This document shows, piece by piece, positions 56,901-64,000 of a DNA stretch of 64,000 bases (positions are counted from its first letter, which is position 1; every line of letters begins with the position of its first letter). The notes beneath the pieces are model-generated. The model ran no database searches. It saw only the letters and a program-made list of their open reading frames with translations, and was not told where the DNA came from. Origin of the DNA: Chitinophaga niabensis (GTDB lineage Bacteria > Bacteroidota > Bacteroidia > Chitinophagales > Chitinophagaceae); assembly GCF_900129465.1 (NCBI RefSeq), contig NZ_FSRA01000001.1, positions 3,226,482 to 3,290,481 on the forward strand, read 5' to 3'. The position numbers were made by a program, and so were the translations under genes.

Positions 56901-57427
56901 CTATTGTAGCCCGTCATATGAACGGCGATATCACAGGATATTATGAAGGCTCCCTTTTCATGAACATCCTCAAAATGCATGGCATGGAACTCTGTTCACT
57001 GGGCATGGTGGAAACTCCTGCCGATCCGGCTTATGAAGAAGTAGTGTTCATCGATAAATCAAGAAGGTTCTATAAAAAATGCATCATTCATAACGATCGC
57101 CTGGTAGGTGCTATCCTTATCGGCGACAAATCAGAATTCCAGGAATTCAGGGAACTGATACAACAAAAGATAGAGTTATCAGATAAAAGGCTGGAACTCC
57201 TGCGCTCCGGTAAAAAAGCAGCACCGGTGATCGGAAAGCTGGTATGCTCCTGCGGGAATGTGGGAGAAGGAAACATCTGTGAGAAGATCAAAGAAGGATT
57301 CAGCTCATTGGACGAACTCTGCAAAGTCAGCGGCGCAGGTTTGGGCTGCGGCAGCTGCAAACCGGAAGTAAAACAGCTGCTGGAAAAGAATAAAGTAAAA
57401 AGAACCTTGCAACAGGAACTCGTGTAA
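53915..57427 (+). CDS. assimilatory nitrate reductase catalytic subunit fused to FAD/NAD(P)H and BFD domains
   Basis: The 1170-residue protein begins with a molybdopterin oxidoreductase half (residues 1-690) of the NasA/NarB type. Its [4Fe-4S] ligands are Cys9 (or Cys10), Cys12, Cys16 and Cys44, followed by SRLCMSSAVAAYKMSLGEDV and GLSNLLPAHRVLD. A FAD/NAD(P) oxidoreductase follows from about residue 700 (IVIGAGAGAYGFVKTYRALN; VIVGGGLLGIELAASLREMH; DPSIYAIGEIAAYEG), and a C-terminal BFD-like [2Fe-2S] domain with Cys1111 and Cys1113 (CSCGNVGEGN) and GCGSC. In many bacteria these modules are two polypeptides (NasA and NasB/NasC). The fusion would let NAD(P)H reduce nitrate on one chain. It follows the transporter by 11 bp. 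Confidence 0.93.
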   Translation: MQASFKTTCCYCGVGCGVVVHRDRQGRLTVEGDKDHPVNRGMLCSKGMNLHYTVTDTSDRLMHPEMRYSRNSPRQRVSWEQALDRTAAVFKAIIEKHGPDAVAFYASGQCLTEEYYVVNKLIKGFIGSNNIDTNSRLCMSSAVAAYKMSLGEDVVPGTYDDIEQTDCIFVAGANPAWCHPILWRRIEAARAANPRLKIIVSDPRVTQSCTMADLHLQLHPGTDIVLHHAIGRLLIEQGKTDAAFLQQHTNGYEKYREMVMQRSITEAALICGIPDTAIYDAAHYIGEAKGFMTMWTMGLNQSVVGVHKNLSLINLHLITGKIGKAGSGPFSLTGQPNAMGGREVGGLSNLLPAHRVLDNPAHRQAVQEFWGGVPLSDKPGLTATEMFTALNDGRLKAIWIMSSNPLVSLPDVRFMEAALQKAKFVVVQEISNKPETLAYADVVLPAAAWAEKEGTMTNAERRISYLHKITDAPGEALPDAEIICRFAKKMGYKGFDYANAGEIYNEHCRLTAGTNIDISGLNYQLLKEKRSVQWPYPDGTKDHGTPRLFTDHSFYTPNKKANIHSFDDENNSEPINDTYPLILTTGRIRDQWHTMSKTGKVSKLKQHITSSFLEIHPEDARERNIRQDDLVEVKNERGTVRVKAQLCTTIKKGVVFLPMHWGKILNSDLNRANNLTNNIVDPISKQPDLKYAAVQVLRYEKPFQKIIVIGAGAGAYGFVKTYRALNTHDEIVVFNKEDQPFYNRVMLPDYISGTQQWAQLVKMSDAEEALMNITLHRGVSIEKINREEKYIIDSKGNTHTYDVLILGTGSRAATLKDVPQLKGIFTMRSRRDADAFVQHTDPSKGKIVIVGGGLLGIELAASLREMHIDVTVIQRTSRLMDRQLDTLGAQLLYEELKDRNIDIIYNDEIEQFIGLKKVEGIRLKSGRHIACQAVVMSIGTVPNIELAQASQLACNRGVIVNEYLLTSDPSIYAIGEIAAYEGTLYGITAAAEQQAAIVARHMNGDITGYYEGSLFMNILKMHGMELCSLGMVETPADPAYEEVVFIDKSRRFYKKCIIHNDRLVGAILIGDKSEFQEFRELIQQKIELSDKRLELLRSGKKAAPVIGKLVCSCGNVGEGNICEKIKEGFSSLDELCKVSGAGLGCGSCKPEVKQLLEKNKVKRTLQQELV

Positions 57428-57513
57428 TCAACGAAGCAGGAGAAATACACTATAACAGGAACCGTATATCAGCAAGCCGCAGTAGTAAACAATAACAGGA
57501 ACTCGTGTAATCA
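57411..57513 (+). repeat. imperfect tandem repeat at the end of the nitrate reductase gene
   Basis: The same 20 bases occur exactly at 57411-57430 (end of the reductase gene) and at 57494-57513 (ending at the first base of the next ATG). A diverged third copy starts at 57454. The unit is about 41 bp, and copies 1 and 2 also share similar spacer sequence. It looks like a small tandem duplication of the 3' end of the reductase gene. Confidence 0.75.
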
Positions 57514-58886
57514 TGGCCAGACAATCAAACATTTACAGCATCAATTTCACCGGCGGCATCATTTCCCCCGGTTATCTGCAGGAAGTGCTGAACATAGCTA
57601 CGGCAGCACAGGTCACACAGGTACGATTTGGCCTGCGGCAGCAACTCTATGTAGAGGTACAGAACAAACACTGCAAACAATTTGAAAATGCCTGCCGGGA
57701 GGAACATATCATTCTTTCCCAAACACCAAATATCAGCAGTTCTTATGCGGCAACTGACCTTTTTATTCCGGACTCCTGGCTCAAGGAAGGTATCTATAAA
57801 GATATCTTCGATCTGTTTGAGACACCTCCCAAACTGAAGATCAATATCTGCGACAGCCAGCAGACCTTTGTACCTTTCTTCACCGGGCATATTAACTGGA
57901 TCGCATCTGCTCACGCACATTACTGGTACCTGTATATCCGCATGCCGGGTCAGCAATCCACTTACTGCTGGCCAGAACTGATCTATACCAATAGTATTCC
58001 GCAGGTGAGCAGGTTCCTGGAAGAACATATGACGCACATTCCGGAAAAGCTTTGTGATTACATTGGCAGGCCAAAGGATAAAGAGCTGGAACCACCGGTC
58101 TTCCATCTCCCCTACTACGAAGGATTCAACAAATACAATAATCAATACTGGCTGGGCATCTACCGCCGGGATGAGGAATTCTCCGTTGCCTTTCTCAAAG
58201 ACCTTTGCTCCATATGCCTGGAAACCGGCGTAGGACAGCTTTATGCCACCTCCTGGAAATCCATTATTATTCGGGATATTGATCCTGTACACCGGCGGCT
58301 CTGGGATTATGCTTTAGGGAAACATGGCATCAATGTGCGGCACGCAGCCAATGAACTGAACTGGCAGATCGCGGATAACTGTGAGGACAGCCTCATTCTG
58401 AAAAGACATATCATCCGGCACTTCGATACAGCGGACGTACGTACCTACGGGCTTTGCTTCAGCATCCGCATGCAACCGGGAAATAGTCATTTCGGGGCTA
58501 TTGTGATCCGCAGGCAGGAAAATAAATACAATAGCAAGCTGAAATACATGCAGCGGTTCGACATCCTCTATACCCCGGATTTCAACCCCAATTCCAGCAC
58601 CCTGGTACCTTACCGGGAGAATGTCACCAAAGAACATCTTGGACCTTATATCGTATCTTTGTGTAAACACTATTACGAAAAAGGCAGTGAATGGGATGTA
58701 TTACAGCAGTACGTGGCGGAGCAACAATCAGCTCCTATAAACAACCTGCCAGAAAAATCAGTACTACAGTGCCCCTGTTGCCTTAGTATTTATGAGGAAG
58801 GACAGGGAGAACAATGTTACATTTGCGAAACAGAGATCAGCGAATTTAAGGAAGTACCATTCAGTACATTAATTCAAACTACTTAA
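57513..58886 (+). CDS. degenerate nitrite/sulfite-reductase-like protein with shortened rubredoxin tail
   Basis: The 457-residue protein has two ferredoxin-like half-domains of the nitrite/sulfite reductase family (YSINFTGGIISPGYLQEVLN with VRFGLRQQLYVEV; NQYWLGIYRRDEEFSVAFLK with GQLYATSWKSIIIRDID). It lacks the C-x5-C...C-x3-C motif that binds sirohaem and [4Fe-4S]. The C-terminus has CPCC and CYIC, which align with rubredoxin Cys motifs (CPCCLSIYEEG; CYICETEISEFKEV), but the loop between them is only 13 residues long. It could be an electron donor, chaperone or regulator for the nitrate enzymes; I do not assign a reaction. It starts right at the edge of a direct repeat. Confidence 0.7.
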   Translation: MARQSNIYSINFTGGIISPGYLQEVLNIATAAQVTQVRFGLRQQLYVEVQNKHCKQFENACREEHIILSQTPNISSSYAATDLFIPDSWLKEGIYKDIFDLFETPPKLKINICDSQQTFVPFFTGHINWIASAHAHYWYLYIRMPGQQSTYCWPELIYTNSIPQVSRFLEEHMTHIPEKLCDYIGRPKDKELEPPVFHLPYYEGFNKYNNQYWLGIYRRDEEFSVAFLKDLCSICLETGVGQLYATSWKSIIIRDIDPVHRRLWDYALGKHGINVRHAANELNWQIADNCEDSLILKRHIIRHFDTADVRTYGLCFSIRMQPGNSHFGAIVIRRQENKYNSKLKYMQRFDILYTPDFNPNSSTLVPYRENVTKEHLGPYIVSLCKHYYEKGSEWDVLQQYVAEQQSAPINNLPEKSVLQCPCCLSIYEEGQGEQCYICETEISEFKEVPFSTLIQTT

Positions 58887-58887
58887 C

Positions 58888-59253
58888 ATGAAGATCAGGA
58901 TAAGAGGAAATAGTATCCGTTACCGCCTTGACAAAGCAGATATAGACGCACTAAAAGAGCATGGCAAAGTGGAAGAAGAAACACACATCGGTGCTACTAG
59001 CCTTCATTTCTGTGTGCGTACCGGCGATAAGTATAAAGTTAAACTGGAAGGTAGCGGTGTGCATATGAGCATCCTTGCTGAAAAGGCGAAGGAATGGATA
59101 GATACAGACCTCGTAGGCATCCAATTTGAACAGCAGAACCCGGATAACAGTGTGTTAAAGATATTGATCGAAAAGGATTTTAAGTGTTTGACTGAGCGGG
59201 AGGAAGATGACAGTAATGCATTTGAGAACCCATTATCGAAACATGAATGCTAA
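58888..59253 (+). CDS. small conserved hypothetical protein of the nitrate operon
   Basis: The 121-residue protein begins with MKIRIRGNSIRYRLDKADID and has GATSLHFCVRTGDKYKVKL and a C-terminal acidic stretch (REEDDSNAFENP). I recognise the pattern as a small conserved family in Bacteroidota, possibly DUF7009, but am not sure of the name. No catalytic motif or membrane segment is seen; there are three cysteines (one in LHFCV, one in DFKCL, one at the C-terminus). It starts 1 bp after the degenerate reductase gene and is closed by a strong terminator, so it is the last gene of the nitrate operon. Confidence 0.72.
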   Translation: MKIRIRGNSIRYRLDKADIDALKEHGKVEEETHIGATSLHFCVRTGDKYKVKLEGSGVHMSILAEKAKEWIDTDLVGIQFEQQNPDNSVLKILIEKDFKCLTEREEDDSNAFENPLSKHEC

Positions 59254-59277
59254 AAGAAACTTAAAAAATCCCCCGAT

Positions 59278-59311
59278 AAAAAAAGCCGCCCTTTACCAGG
59301 GCGGCTTTTTT
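59278..59311. terminator. bidirectional terminator at the end of the nitrate operon
   Basis: GCCGCCCT (59285-59292) pairs with AGGGCGGC (59298-59305) around a TTACC loop, with at least six A on the left and six T on the right. It serves both the nitrate operon and the converging amidohydrolase gene. Confidence 0.92.
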
Positions 59312-59319
59312 GTGATCTC

Positions 59320-60411
59320 CTACTCAAACAAGCTCTTGTCAATCGCCGGGATCAGCTTTAATGCGTTCTTATAATACACCTTCTTCAGGATATCATCCGG
59401 CAGGTTCATGCCGTACATCCGCCAGAAAGCATGGTACTTTTTGTGATAAGGAAAGTATTCATCCGCCGTTTCCAGCACGCGGAAATAAGTAGTATACTCT
59501 TCCGGCTCCCAGGAATCTTTGCCAAACAGGATCCTGTCCTGGTACTTTTCGAAGAACTGCCTTGCTGCTTTAGGCTGCCTGCCTAACTCTGCTATCACAG
59601 CCCCGAATTCCACATACATATGCGGGATCTCGTCCATTAGTTTGCCCAGTTTACCCAGGTCATTTGCATACCAGCCAAAGTGTGCATTGATGAACTTAGT
59701 GCCCGGATGTTTTTTGAACATGCGGTGTTCTTCTTCAATGATCGTTTCCCAGGGAACAGGATTATCCGGCCCTCTTTTACGGCCGGGATGGGTCACTATT
59801 TCCAGCCAGCGTTCATTGTCTTTATCTACAGGGTCCCAGAAGGGTTTGGGATCAGCTGCATGGATCAGCACCGGTATCTTTAATGCGCCCGCTTTATCCC
59901 AGATGGCATCCAGGCGCGGATCATCTACAGCTACGCGTTTACCTGTATTATCTTTAACGCTCAGCCCCAGGCTTTTGAAGATCTTCAGACCATTAGCGCC
60001 ATTGCGTACATCTTCTTCCAGTTGTTTCACTGCTTTCTCCGTCCACCCGGGTTCACCTATTCCGCCAAAACTGATATTGGCAAATATGATGAAGCGTTTG
60101 GGTGCATTTGCTTTCACATTATCCGTCTGCCGTTTCAGGCCGGCGCCATTACCACCGCTAAGGTTTATCATCACTTTCATGTTCAATGCATCCATATCTT
60201 TCAGTATCCCGCGCAGATCTCCCGAGCCCAGGCCATTCTGGTGATTATGTATATCAATGAAAGGGAATTTAGCTTTGGTGAGTTTATGTTCCGGCACTAC
60301 GAGCGTAGACTTCGGCTCATATTCCTCGAAGCCCATGGATGATCTTTCCTGGGCACATAGTATGCCCGCGTAGGGCATCAGGGTACAGATTAGGGTATAG
60401 AATTTCCACAT
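59320..60411 (-). CDS. secreted amidohydrolase family protein (Amidohydro_2)
   Basis: The 363-residue protein has a signal peptide (LICTLMPYAGILCAQ) and a TIM-barrel amidohydrolase fold: FPFIDIHNHQNGLGSGDLRG with the HxH metal motif, IPVLIHAADPKPFWDP, FINAHFGWYANDLGKL and DRILFGKDSWEPEEYTTYFR with the catalytic Asp. The family includes lactonases and decarboxylases; the signal peptide puts it in the periplasm. No substrate can be inferred, and the neighbours (nitrate operon terminator on one side, thioredoxin-like genes on the other) do not help. It is the expected length. Confidence 0.85.
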   Translation of the reverse strand: MWKFYTLICTLMPYAGILCAQERSSMGFEEYEPKSTLVVPEHKLTKAKFPFIDIHNHQNGLGSGDLRGILKDMDALNMKVMINLSGGNGAGLKRQTDNVKANAPKRFIIFANISFGGIGEPGWTEKAVKQLEEDVRNGANGLKIFKSLGLSVKDNTGKRVAVDDPRLDAIWDKAGALKIPVLIHAADPKPFWDPVDKDNERWLEIVTHPGRKRGPDNPVPWETIIEEEHRMFKKHPGTKFINAHFGWYANDLGKLGKLMDEIPHMYVEFGAVIAELGRQPKAARQFFEKYQDRILFGKDSWEPEEYTTYFRVLETADEYFPYHKKYHAFWRMYGMNLPDDILKKVYYKNALKLIPAIDKSLFE

Positions 60412-60472
60412 AACGTATAAGATAGTAAACTAATAAATATTTAACTCCTGCTAAATGATGAACGGCAATCAG

Positions 60473-61819
60473 CTAAAGGGTCTTCAGCGCATTTTTGTAT
60501 ATTTTAATGATGGTATCAGATACACCCTGTTCCTTGGCTAGTTTGATAGCCGTTTCCATGGTACTCACTGCTTCTTTTTTCATCCCTACTTTTGCGTACA
60601 ACTGAGAGAGTGTGGTATAATATGCATAGTTATAAACATCCAGGTCTACTGCTCTCGCGGCCCATACACAGGCCTTCCGATGATCCTGCACGATCAGCGC
60701 ATAATTCAGGAAATGGCTGGCTGTTTTATTCAAAACACTGGCAACATATCTTGAATAATAGGTGCGGGAGCTTTCCTTCAGATAAGAGAAATCCTCTACC
60801 TGGGTGCTATCCTGTTCACCGGATGTATAAGGCCGCATGATCTCCTCAAACAGTTGCTGATCTCTGAGCCGGAATCCCTCTTCTCTTATACGGCAGATAC
60901 TATCCAAAAAAGCAGGAGCCCTTTCAATCATCCTATGGCTTTGCTTCGTAGCGATATAATATTCATTACGGTAAAGAAAAACAAGATAGGGATACCTCGG
61001 CAGTGGATTTTCCAATTTATTGCTGTAAGCATCGGCCGCCCTGAAAAGGTCATCATCCGGCGATGCAGTGGCCTTTATGATGGAATTGATGATCACGCTG
61101 CCCAGTCTTAATGAAAGGTCCGGTATGATGCTCCTGTAAGAAGATTGGTTAGCCATAATATGTTTAAATGCAGGAGATAATACTGTTGTAAGTGATCTGA
61201 GGAGAATACCCGCTGTAACAGAATCTTTTAATTCCGCGGGACTTAGCTGGCTAAAAAAATGATCGCGCACCATATCGATGGTATCCGCCGACATTTCAAA
61301 AAGGATCAGCCTGTTCAGGTATTCTCCTACGAACTCTTTATCATTTTTCCGGCTGGGATAAGATGCCCGCCATGCCGGCATTGTCTGCTTTGCCTCTTGG
61401 ATGTATAAGGCGGTATCTGCCAGAGAGATGAACCACATCGGATCTTCCCTGTATCCACTGCTTCTGAACACCACGGCACCATCCCCATTTAAGTAGAGAA
61501 AAGTAGGATAAACATCTATCCGGTACCTGTTGTCAAAAAACTCCCCTTCCCTCCAGTCTCCGTCTACCCGGTAATTGATAAACTGGTTATTGTATTTATC
61601 TCCCACCAGCTTTAGGGGAAAGATCTCCTCTTTCATCTTTTGACTGGATTCACTCCACTCTGCGTATACATTTACAAAGATCAGTTTGTTGCTTTTCCTG
61701 GCTTCCTCCATTGCTTTCAGCCAGCTGCCTTTAAAAAAACGCAGCCCTTCTTTCTGTGCAAGAACAGGAAGTGTAAAGAAGAAAAATAAACAGCACGTTA
61801 GGATCTTAATTTTTGTCAT
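60473..61819 (-). CDS. periplasmic thioredoxin-fold/TPR protein without CxxC (paralogue 1)
   Basis: The 448-residue protein has a signal peptide (TCCLFFFFTLPVLAQ) and a thioredoxin-like N-terminal domain: KSNKLIFVNVYAEWSESSQK, then IDVYPTFLYLNGDGAVVFRS with the cis-Pro loop. At the position of the WCxxC motif it has WSESS, so both redox cysteines are absent. The C-terminal 150 residues are helical with a TPR-like end (AAYYTTL-type pattern, NYAYYTTLSQLYAKVGMKKE). It is closely similar to the gene 23 bp upstream. It cannot be a disulfide oxidoreductase; a binding or scaffold role is inferred. Confidence 0.82.
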   Translation of the reverse strand: MTKIKILTCCLFFFFTLPVLAQKEGLRFFKGSWLKAMEEARKSNKLIFVNVYAEWSESSQKMKEEIFPLKLVGDKYNNQFINYRVDGDWREGEFFDNRYRIDVYPTFLYLNGDGAVVFRSSGYREDPMWFISLADTALYIQEAKQTMPAWRASYPSRKNDKEFVGEYLNRLILFEMSADTIDMVRDHFFSQLSPAELKDSVTAGILLRSLTTVLSPAFKHIMANQSSYRSIIPDLSLRLGSVIINSIIKATASPDDDLFRAADAYSNKLENPLPRYPYLVFLYRNEYYIATKQSHRMIERAPAFLDSICRIREEGFRLRDQQLFEEIMRPYTSGEQDSTQVEDFSYLKESSRTYYSRYVASVLNKTASHFLNYALIVQDHRKACVWAARAVDLDVYNYAYYTTLSQLYAKVGMKKEAVSTMETAIKLAKEQGVSDTIIKIYKNALKTL

Positions 61820-61842
61820 GCTAAGCTTTTTTATGTTTAGCG

Positions 61843-63189
61843 TTACAGCTCCTGCAAAGCTCTTTTATATATGGCAATCACTAATGGCGATGCTCTCTGC
61901 TCCTGCGCCATTGTGATAGCAGACTGCATGGTAGTGATCGCTTCACGTTTCATGCCTGCTTTTGCATATAACCTTGATAACACCGGGTAAAACTTATAGT
62001 TACTATTGTCCAGTTCCACCGCTTTTTCTGCCCAGATGCAGGCTTTCCGGAGATCTGTTCTGTTCCTGGTATTCTGGAGATAAATATCCGCTGTTACCAT
62101 TAAAGCATGTGCAACATATTTTGAATAAACCGTACGCCAACTCTCCTTTTCCCGGCCAAAGTTCCATACCATGACGCTATCTTTTTCCCCGGAAATATAG
62201 GGATACATCAGTTCCTCAAATTGCTGCCGGTCTTTGCTAAGGATCTCTTCGTCCTTCATCTGGCAAACACGGTCCAGGAAAACCGGCGCTCTTTCTATCA
62301 CCCGTTTCACCTGCTTCTTCTTTACATAATACTGGTTCGTAAACATGAAAACCGAAAAAGGATACCTCAGGGAAGGGTTCTCCAGCTTTTTACTGGCAAC
62401 AAGGGCGTCCCAGAAAAGGGGATCATCATTTACGTCGATGGCTTTCGCAAGCGAATTGAGTATTACATTTCCCAGTAACTTAGGAAACTCTTCAACAATG
62501 TTATTATAAAAGGGCTGATGGGAAATGAAGTATTCAAATACAGAAGACTGTACGGTGGCAGGCGAATTTAAGAGGAAATAAGCAGTGGCTGAATCTTTTA
62601 ATTCCATTGGTTTTAACAGGCTGAAATATTGATCCAGCACTTTGCCGGCAGAATCCTGCTGGATCCCAAGGGGCCTCAGCTGTTTAAGATATTCTACCAG
62701 GAAAACCTTATCCTGCTTCCTTTTTTCATAGGTGGCCCGCCCGAAGATCTCCACCTTCCCCTCTTCATGCCTGCGTAAAACAGTATCTGCCAGGATAAGG
62801 AAGCGCTTAATGTTACTGGTGAATCCATAGGCCTTATAAACAAGATCACCATCCCCATTGATAAAGAGGTAGGTAGGATTTCCTCTCACCTGGAACTCCT
62901 CCCCAATAGAACGGCCTGTTCTACCTTCCATATCCATCCGGTAATTGATAAAGTGCTGGTTGTATTTATCTCCCAACTCCTTCAGCGGGAAAACCTCATT
63001 CTCTAATCTTTCGCTGATAGTACTAAAGTACAAACGGGCATGTACAAAGATCAGTTTCCTGCTTTGCTTAGCTTCCGCCAGTGCTTTGTCCCAGCTACCT
63101 TTGAAAAAACGGATCCCTTCTTTCTGTGCAAACGCAGGAAGTGTAAATAAAACGAACAAACAACAGCTTACAATTTTAACTTTTGTCAT
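61843..63189 (-). CDS. periplasmic thioredoxin-fold/TPR protein without CxxC (paralogue 2)
   Basis: The protein of 448 residues mirrors the neighbouring gene over its full length: signal peptide (VSCCLFVLFTLPAFAQ), QKEGIRFFKGSWDKALAEAK, SRKLIFVHARLYFSTISERL at the active-site position (no cysteines), VRGNPTYLFINGDGDLVYKA, and a C-terminal TPR-like SNYKFYPVLSRLYAKAGMKR. I choose ATG 63189 because it matches the start of the paralogue (MTK); the frame is open upstream to 63213, which overlaps the previous gene. The tandem pair arose by gene duplication. It lies 11 bp after the FAD/Fe-S oxidoreductase gene stop. Confidence 0.82.
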   Translation of the reverse strand: MTKVKIVSCCLFVLFTLPAFAQKEGIRFFKGSWDKALAEAKQSRKLIFVHARLYFSTISERLENEVFPLKELGDKYNQHFINYRMDMEGRTGRSIGEEFQVRGNPTYLFINGDGDLVYKAYGFTSNIKRFLILADTVLRRHEEGKVEIFGRATYEKRKQDKVFLVEYLKQLRPLGIQQDSAGKVLDQYFSLLKPMELKDSATAYFLLNSPATVQSSVFEYFISHQPFYNNIVEEFPKLLGNVILNSLAKAIDVNDDPLFWDALVASKKLENPSLRYPFSVFMFTNQYYVKKKQVKRVIERAPVFLDRVCQMKDEEILSKDRQQFEELMYPYISGEKDSVMVWNFGREKESWRTVYSKYVAHALMVTADIYLQNTRNRTDLRKACIWAEKAVELDNSNYKFYPVLSRLYAKAGMKREAITTMQSAITMAQEQRASPLVIAIYKRALQEL

Positions 63190-63200
63190 GCTAAGCCTTT

Positions 63201-64000
63201 TTAGCGGGTGCACTCATCCGCCAGATACAGGATCGATTCATAGTTCTTTCCTACCGCATCGGACAGGGCCATCTCACAGGTTTTAGCGGTAGAATAGTAT
63301 CCTTCATAGTGATGCTTCTTCACTTCATTTGCTTCCGGCGCTGTGGCCGCAGCGGTTAACTCAGGGAAGAGGAATCCCCTGTCCCCGGCCATACCACAGC
63401 ATCCTGCAGTAACAGGCACATCTACATTATTAGCATAATGTTTTGCAATATTTACCAGTTTGCCGGTTAACTTCATCTTCTGCAAAGTACAAACCGGGTG
63501 CAATACAACATTATCTTTTTTATGAATGGTGGTGGATGATTGCAGTACATGATCATGCAGGTAATCAATACTGTCAATGATCATCATCTTATCATAACGT
63601 TCCCTGTTCTCCTGTGTAAGTACTCCCCTGCTATGCTGGATCGTTTGTGAGCAGGAGCTTACATCCAGCACTACAGGATAAGCGCCGTGGTTGGTCCATT
63701 CCCATAATTTACTGATGGTATTATTTGCCGTATGCTGGTAAGCCTGGCTGAAACCTTTGGAAGAGAACAGCTGCCCGCAGCAGGTGGATTGGATATCATC
63801 CGGGATCAGCACATTGATCTGTGCTTTCGCCGATACGCTCATGAAGGTATCCACAAGGTTCTTCTTATCATCCATGGCACCTCCCATTACCCGGGAGATA
63901 CAGGTAGGAAAATACACTACGGTGGCCTGCCCGCCGTTATTGGCACTCTTAGCCTTAAAGGAAGCAGCCTGCAACTGGTTGCTCCACAAAGGAAAAGCGG
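63201..64000 (-). CDS. FAD-binding and Fe-S-binding oxidoreductase, C-terminal part (cut by window edge)
   Basis: The frame is open to base 64000 and gives the C-terminal part of a larger protein; codons before 63989 continue with AFPLWSN, so the start is outside the window. It contains VVYFPTCISRVMGG, STCCGQLFSSKGFS and TAGCCGMAGDRGFLFPELT, the CCG-domain motifs of FAD-binding plus Fe-S-binding oxidoreductases of the D-lactate dehydrogenase/glycolate oxidase (YdiJ, GlcD-GlcF fusion) group. Members oxidise D-lactate or related 2-hydroxyacids and pass electrons to the membrane quinone pool. The substrate is not certain from this fragment. Confidence 0.85.
   Translation of the reverse strand, partial: AFPLWSNQLQAASFKAKSANNGGQATVVYFPTCISRVMGGAMDDKKNLVDTFMSVSAKAQINVLIPDDIQSTCCGQLFSSKGFSQAYQHTANNTISKLWEWTNHGAYPVVLDVSSCSQTIQHSRGVLTQENRERYDKMMIIDSIDYLHDHVLQSSTTIHKKDNVVLHPVCTLQKMKLTGKLVNIAKHYANNVDVPVTAGCCGMAGDRGFLFPELTAAATAPEANEVKKHHYEGYYSTAKTCEMALSDAVGKNYESILYLADECTR

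Noticed and set aside
1..64000. CRISPR arrays, tRNA or rRNA genes, insertion sequences, prophage
   Set aside because: Reading the whole window gave no regularly spaced repeats, transposase, integrase or structural RNA pattern that I could support.

Overview
The window looks like a chromosomal segment of a Bacteroidota species, most likely Chitinophagaceae and close to Chitinophaga. The evidence is two SusC/SusD pairs, a hybrid two-component regulator, a type IX secretion sorting domain, AraC-type regulators, carboxypeptidase-like N-terminal extensions on TonB receptors, and TAnnTTTG-type -7 promoter boxes. No rRNA, tRNA, insertion sequence, prophage or CRISPR array was seen.

Layout. 1-3121 (minus): sugar catabolism genes, namely a lipoprotein of the L-rhamnose mutarotase family (cut by the window edge), a sodium/solute symporter and an L-fuconate dehydratase. 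3310-14114 (plus): an AraC regulator, then polysaccharide utilisation locus 1 (SusC, SusD, two small surface lipoproteins, an alginate-lyase-family protein and a heparinase II/III-family lyase). 14218-15797: a BlaI/M56 (BlaR-like) pair. 15918-21057: a TonB siderophore-type receptor, a flavin reductase, a CPA1 Na+/H+ antiporter and an AraC regulator. 21142-36152: polysaccharide utilisation locus 2, with a minus-strand operon (SusC, SusD, DUF5017 lipoprotein, GH88 unsaturated glucuronyl hydrolase), a divergent hybrid two-component regulator, and a plus-strand PL8 lyase with a small lipoprotein. 36244-39272: an operon of a small periplasmic protein, a PHB-depolymerase-like esterase and a LytS/LytTR pair. 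39404-46324: a large TonB receptor, a purple-acid-phosphatase-like enzyme and a di-haem peroxidase with an imelysin-like N-terminal region. 46685-59253: a nitrate assimilation cluster with a Crp/Fnr regulator carrying an N-terminal cysteine cluster, SUMT, NirB, NirD, a porin, a NarK-type transporter, a nitrate reductase fused to its own FAD/NAD(P)H and [2Fe-2S] modules, a degenerate sirohaem-reductase-like protein with a shortened rubredoxin tail, and a small conserved protein. 59320-64000: an amidohydrolase, two tandem thioredoxin-fold/TPR paralogues without CxxC, and the C-terminal part of a FAD/Fe-S oxidoreductase.

How the genes fit together. In locus 2 the PL8 lyase would cut a uronic-acid polysaccharide, SusC/SusD would import unsaturated oligosaccharides and GH88 would remove the terminal unsaturated uronate. 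The hybrid regulator lies between the two transcription units. The strongest unusual signal is that both units start with the same promoter geometry: two TCCCCC boxes 22 bp apart, then 27 bp from the second box to an ATATTTG -7 element, with a shared CCGGAA at the same offset. I infer that this is the operator of the hybrid regulator. In the nitrate cluster, nitrate would enter through the porin and NarK, be reduced by the fused reductase and NirBD, with SUMT supplying sirohaem precursor. A TGA-N6-TCA dyad in the cobA/nirB divergent promoter is a plausible target of the Crp/Fnr protein.
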